Below are positions 60,859-64,000 of a DNA stretch of 64,000 nucleotides, one piece after another. A program made the position numbers and the translations under genes. Position 1 is the first letter of the stretch; each line of letters starts with the position of its first letter. Below the pieces are notes generated by a model that did no database searches, was not told the origin of the DNA, and saw nothing but the letters and a program-made list of their open reading frames with translations. Location: NCBI GenBank assembly GCA_023362775.1, contig JALMGJ010000001.1, positions 89,406,501 to 89,470,500 on the forward strand. Reading direction: 5' to 3'. The stretch comes from Charina bottae (taxonomy: Eukaryota > Chordata > Lepidosauria > Squamata > Charinaidae).

Positions 60859-61338
60859 CTCATCAACTCTTCTACTTTGTCATCTACATCCAAGTCCTCC
60901 TCAGAGGCTTCAAAGCTATATGACCTTTGAGCCATGCTATTGGCCAGAGGGTAACGTGTAGGCGACATCTTCCCATTGAAGGCAGACAACCTCTCGTTAC
61001 TCTCCCTCCCATTTTGATTGGTAGTGCAAGGTTGTGGGGAGGTATCATAACTGTTGCTAGGAGATGGGGACATCCCAGAGTGCTGGGTCTGTGTGGAAGC
61101 TGTGGCTGTGGAGGAAGACGCTGGAACATTGTTGGTGCTGTTACTACAGGATCCACTCCCGTAGGCAGACCGCCGCCCAAACTTGTCGCTATGTTCCTGG
61201 TCAAGACGGTCAAAGGTTTCCAAAGCATGGAGGATTTCGTGCCGTGTCATACCAGTGCGCCGCAGGCGTTGAAGTAGGTCTATTTGCTCTATGGTGAATC
61301 TGGGTTCATCAGTGTAGTGAAACATGGTTTCCAGCAGA
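60859..61338 (-). CDS. HMBOX1: HMBOX1, N-terminal coding exon (480 bp)
   Basis: It encodes LLETMFHYTDEPRFTIEQID, an HNF1-type N-terminal region; then a Ser/Thr/Asn-rich linker (NNVPASSSTATASTQTQ) and an acidic EEDLDVDDKVEELM before the donor at 60858. The acceptor is a strong polypyrimidine tract ending CCCCCAG (AG at 61340-61339), so the exon enters in phase 2 and an upstream exon should supply the usual first residues. The in-frame Met at 61323-61325 could also serve as a start. Counted from it, the full protein is 409 residues, against about 420 in human. Confidence 0.96.
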
Positions 61339-64000
61339 CTGGGGGAAAGATGAAAAACATACACTTCATTTAAGCAGTTCCACTAAATGTAGGTGCAGCT
61401 TCCCCTCCTCAGCATAAAACACCATCAACCACTGTACTCTGATAGGGCACAAAGGATATTCTACCCACTTTTCAGGATGAGCCTCATGGCAGGCATATTT
61501 ATTTAGCCAACCTTTCAGTAATTGTTGAGTTTTTTCTCTTCCTCTACCATCTTTTCTTATTCCTGTTTTACCACTCCAGAAAGCCCACATCTCCATGGTA
61601 GAACATCCCTTGCACATAGGACATCTCAGTATCAATTTTCCAATCACCCTGGTAGGCCTGGAAACTTGCATCTGAAATCCTGGGGAGCTGCTGACCAACT
61701 AGACAATACTGAGCAAGCTGGATCACTGATTTGACTGTATTATTCTGTTCCCATCCTTCTTTTTCTTTGTATGTCTGCTTATTTAGGATTATAAGCCTGC
61801 AGGCAGACATTTGTCAGTGTTAATTGTATGTTTCATGCTGTACATTACATTTTATTTTAGATTCTTGAAATCAATAATTATCAGTAGAGCTCTGACCCTT
61901 TTCCTTTGGAAGGCAAGTTCCCACATCAATACAGTAACCTGATTTTGCAACTCTCCAGAGTTTCAGAAGCAATGCTGTTTTATTTATATTAGCATTTCAG
62001 GTCAATTTCCCACCCAAAGGCCTTCAAAATATATATCAGAATTAATCAATAAAATATACATTTAAGAAAAGAGAGAGAAATGTGCCTAGCAGCAGAAAAA
62101 CACCATCAAATTACAAATAAAGCAATAATCCAGTATAGTGAAAAAATATCATTCAAACTTAGACTTATTACATGGGGCAGAAGGTAGGGGTACTAGTACA
62201 AAGAGAATTTAAGAAGCATATCCCCCAAAAGCTAGGGACAGAGATGTGAAGTCCTCCCTCCCTCCCCAAAAGATTCAAGAAAAAAACAGGAACCCCCCCC
62301 CCCGAAAACATTTTTCCTCTATTTTTTTAATCCCAAGGCCTTTTGTGTGTGTCATTTTTTTAAAATGGGAAAAAATTAAAATGTGAAATAGTTTAATTTT
62401 AGATAGCACATAAATTGCTTATGGTGTGAAAGAAATCATACCGTACTGTATTTGGAAACATTGACACCAAGTCAAGAAATAAATGAAAATGAGAAAGAAT
62501 AAAGAAGTCTGGGTGTCTCCTACAATGTCTGAAAATGATAAAATAACATAAAGGTTCAGAAGTAAAAACTGCTGATCATAGAATTTCAAATTAAAAAATG
62601 AGACTAATATGGCAAAATGTATATTTTGAACATTGGATTTTTCCCCTTTTCTCTCTTTTTTCCCTTAAAATGTTATGCTTTCTATATTGGTTTGCTACAG
62701 TGGAGGAAACCATCCCAAACACATTCTGTATTTGTTATACCAAAATGCTGATAGCTTCTTATGTCCAACATTCACTTTTTGCCTGCCTGCCTGCCTTTCC
62801 TAAAGAGGAAAAAATTAAGTGCTACATTCCTTAGAGTTCAGCGTATCTCCATTTGTAGACTTAAAGCAAATTCATTCAATAAATGTATATTGTTATACAC
62901 AATGTTATATATGAATACACTTTCATAAGGCAACCAAGTTACACATAGAACACATCTATAAATTAATTCTCTAATGTATGTCAGAATTAATTATTGTAGA
63001 CGCTTCTATTTTTCCATACATTTTGTTTTCCCTACAGGAAAAAAAAAGGTGTGTGTGGGGGAATTCCCATGGCTTCAATGTTTCTGGAAATTTTACATCC
63101 ACCTCCAATTAGAAGGTTCTTTCATTCTAAGCAGAGACTGGAGCAGCCTTTCTAATGCAGATGTAGGCAGCTGGTATCTTTTGTTTGTTTGTTTGTTTAT
63201 TTTCCCGCCTTTATTATTTTTATAAATAACTCAAGGCGGCGAACATACCTAATACTCCTTCCTCCTCCTATTTTCCCCACAACCACCCTGTGAGGTGAGT
63301 TGGGCTGAGAGAGAGTGACTGGCCCAAGGTCACCCAGCCGGCTTTCATGCCTAAGGCGGGACTAGAACTCTCAGTCTCCTGGTTTCTAGCCTGTTGCCTT
63401 AACCACTAGACCAAACTGGCTCTCTACTAGACCAAACTGGCTCTCTTCCAGCTCACTCCTCCTCCTGACTTAAAAATATAATATAAAATAAATAAGAAGC
63501 TGGGTTTTTACATTAAAGTATTCCTCTAGGTCCTACCTATCCCCCTAGTTATTCTTTAAAAAATTAAAATGGTGGATTACAACCTTATGCTGCTGGAGGG
63601 AATGCATTAAAAGGTAAACTGGGCTGGCAAAGAGCATCCCACTGAGCTAAGAAGAAGAGGAAGAGGAAGAAACAAGACTTTCCTGTTGTCTTCTGGTAAA
63701 TGGGTGTTTGATAATTAGGCATCCATTTTGTGAATAGAGACATCCTACTTATGGCAGCCATTTTGTGAGCATTCAAGGGTTCTCAAAATTCAAAATGTGC
63801 CTGCTGTTCTAAAAGGGCTGTCTATCTCCATCCTAATGACTGCAACGGTAGCAAGTACCTATAGTTTGGGTGAAATGTCTCCTTTTGTCTGTCCCATCAA
63901 CCAAAATTTAACTGGCAGTTAGGAAAGGAACTGAGAATTTGAAGAATTACGCCAAGGATGGAAAGTACCATCTCAGCAGATTTCATATAAAGATGCTTTT
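61339..64000. other. HMBOX1 upstream intron
   Basis: Intron 5' of the first located coding exon. A SINE lies at 63195-63446. C-runs occur near 62290. No upstream coding exon was identified and no CpG-island-like promoter is seen, so the promoter is beyond the window. Confidence 0.7.
63195..63446 (-). mobile_element. Sauria-type SINE, antisense
   Basis: Read on minus: gccagtttggtctagtggtt (box A), gagttctagtcccgcc (box B), ccggctgggtgaccttgggc, then a Bov-B-like 3' end (tatgttcgccgccttgagtt, aataataaaggcggg). The first 21 bases of the head are duplicated (63405-63446, accaaactggctctct twice). Confidence 0.85.

Noticed and set aside
60927..61277. Plus-strand open frames opposite the HMBOX1 N-terminal exon
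   Set aside because: Shadow frames of a real minus-strand exon; no resemblance to known proteins.
63915..63945. Minus-strand peptide LSSFP resembling the usual HMBOX1 N-terminus
   Set aside because: No ATG at the right place and no GT donor after it; looks like coincidence.

Overview
The window is nuclear DNA from a vertebrate, most likely a squamate reptile (lizard or snake). The evidence is one split vertebrate gene plus a repeat load typical of squamates: Bov-B/RTE and L1 LINEs, L2/CR1-type LINEs, tRNA-derived SINEs with a Bov-B-like tail, hAT-type MITEs, Penelope-like units and an R4/Dong-type LINE. No prokaryotic organisation, CRISPR array or operon was seen.

The only host gene I can support is HMBOX1 (homeobox containing 1, HNF1-related). 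It lies on the minus strand and crosses almost the whole window. Eight coding exons were located with consensus splice sites and fully compatible phases, in transcript order: 60859-61338, 58626-58711, 48105-48215, 40590-40743, 31541-31623, 30095-30190, 26824-26918 and 5466-5603 (stop). From the methionine at 61323-61325 they encode 409 residues: N-terminal dimerisation region, Ser/Thr-rich linker, POU-specific-like domain, atypical homeodomain and acidic tail. The exon that should hold the usual first methionine is upstream, beyond 61338, and was not found.

Region by region: 1-5465 is downstream flank and probable 3' UTR. The 21-kb last intron (5604-26823) is a repeat cluster. At 9385-12130 an antisense RTE/Bov-B element that has lost its reverse transcriptase is split by three later insertions: a younger Bov-B, a Penelope-like inverted dimer and a solo LTR. 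At 14906-23765 lies a full-length but decayed L1 flanked by a 15-bp target duplication. It is itself interrupted by an ORF1-only L1 derivative and by a SINE. The smaller introns (26919-60858) hold scattered SINEs, hAT MITEs, Bov-B pieces, an L2 copy, an R4-like LINE C-terminus, a third Penelope-like unit and another solo LTR. The right end (61339-64000) is intron with one antisense SINE.

The most interesting signal is in the Penelope-like units. They carry a hammerhead-ribozyme-like core (CTGAAGA, short stem II, GAAA, then ACGT) and are inserted as inverted dimers with 11-13 bp target duplications. A second, different family in the window has the same core layout.
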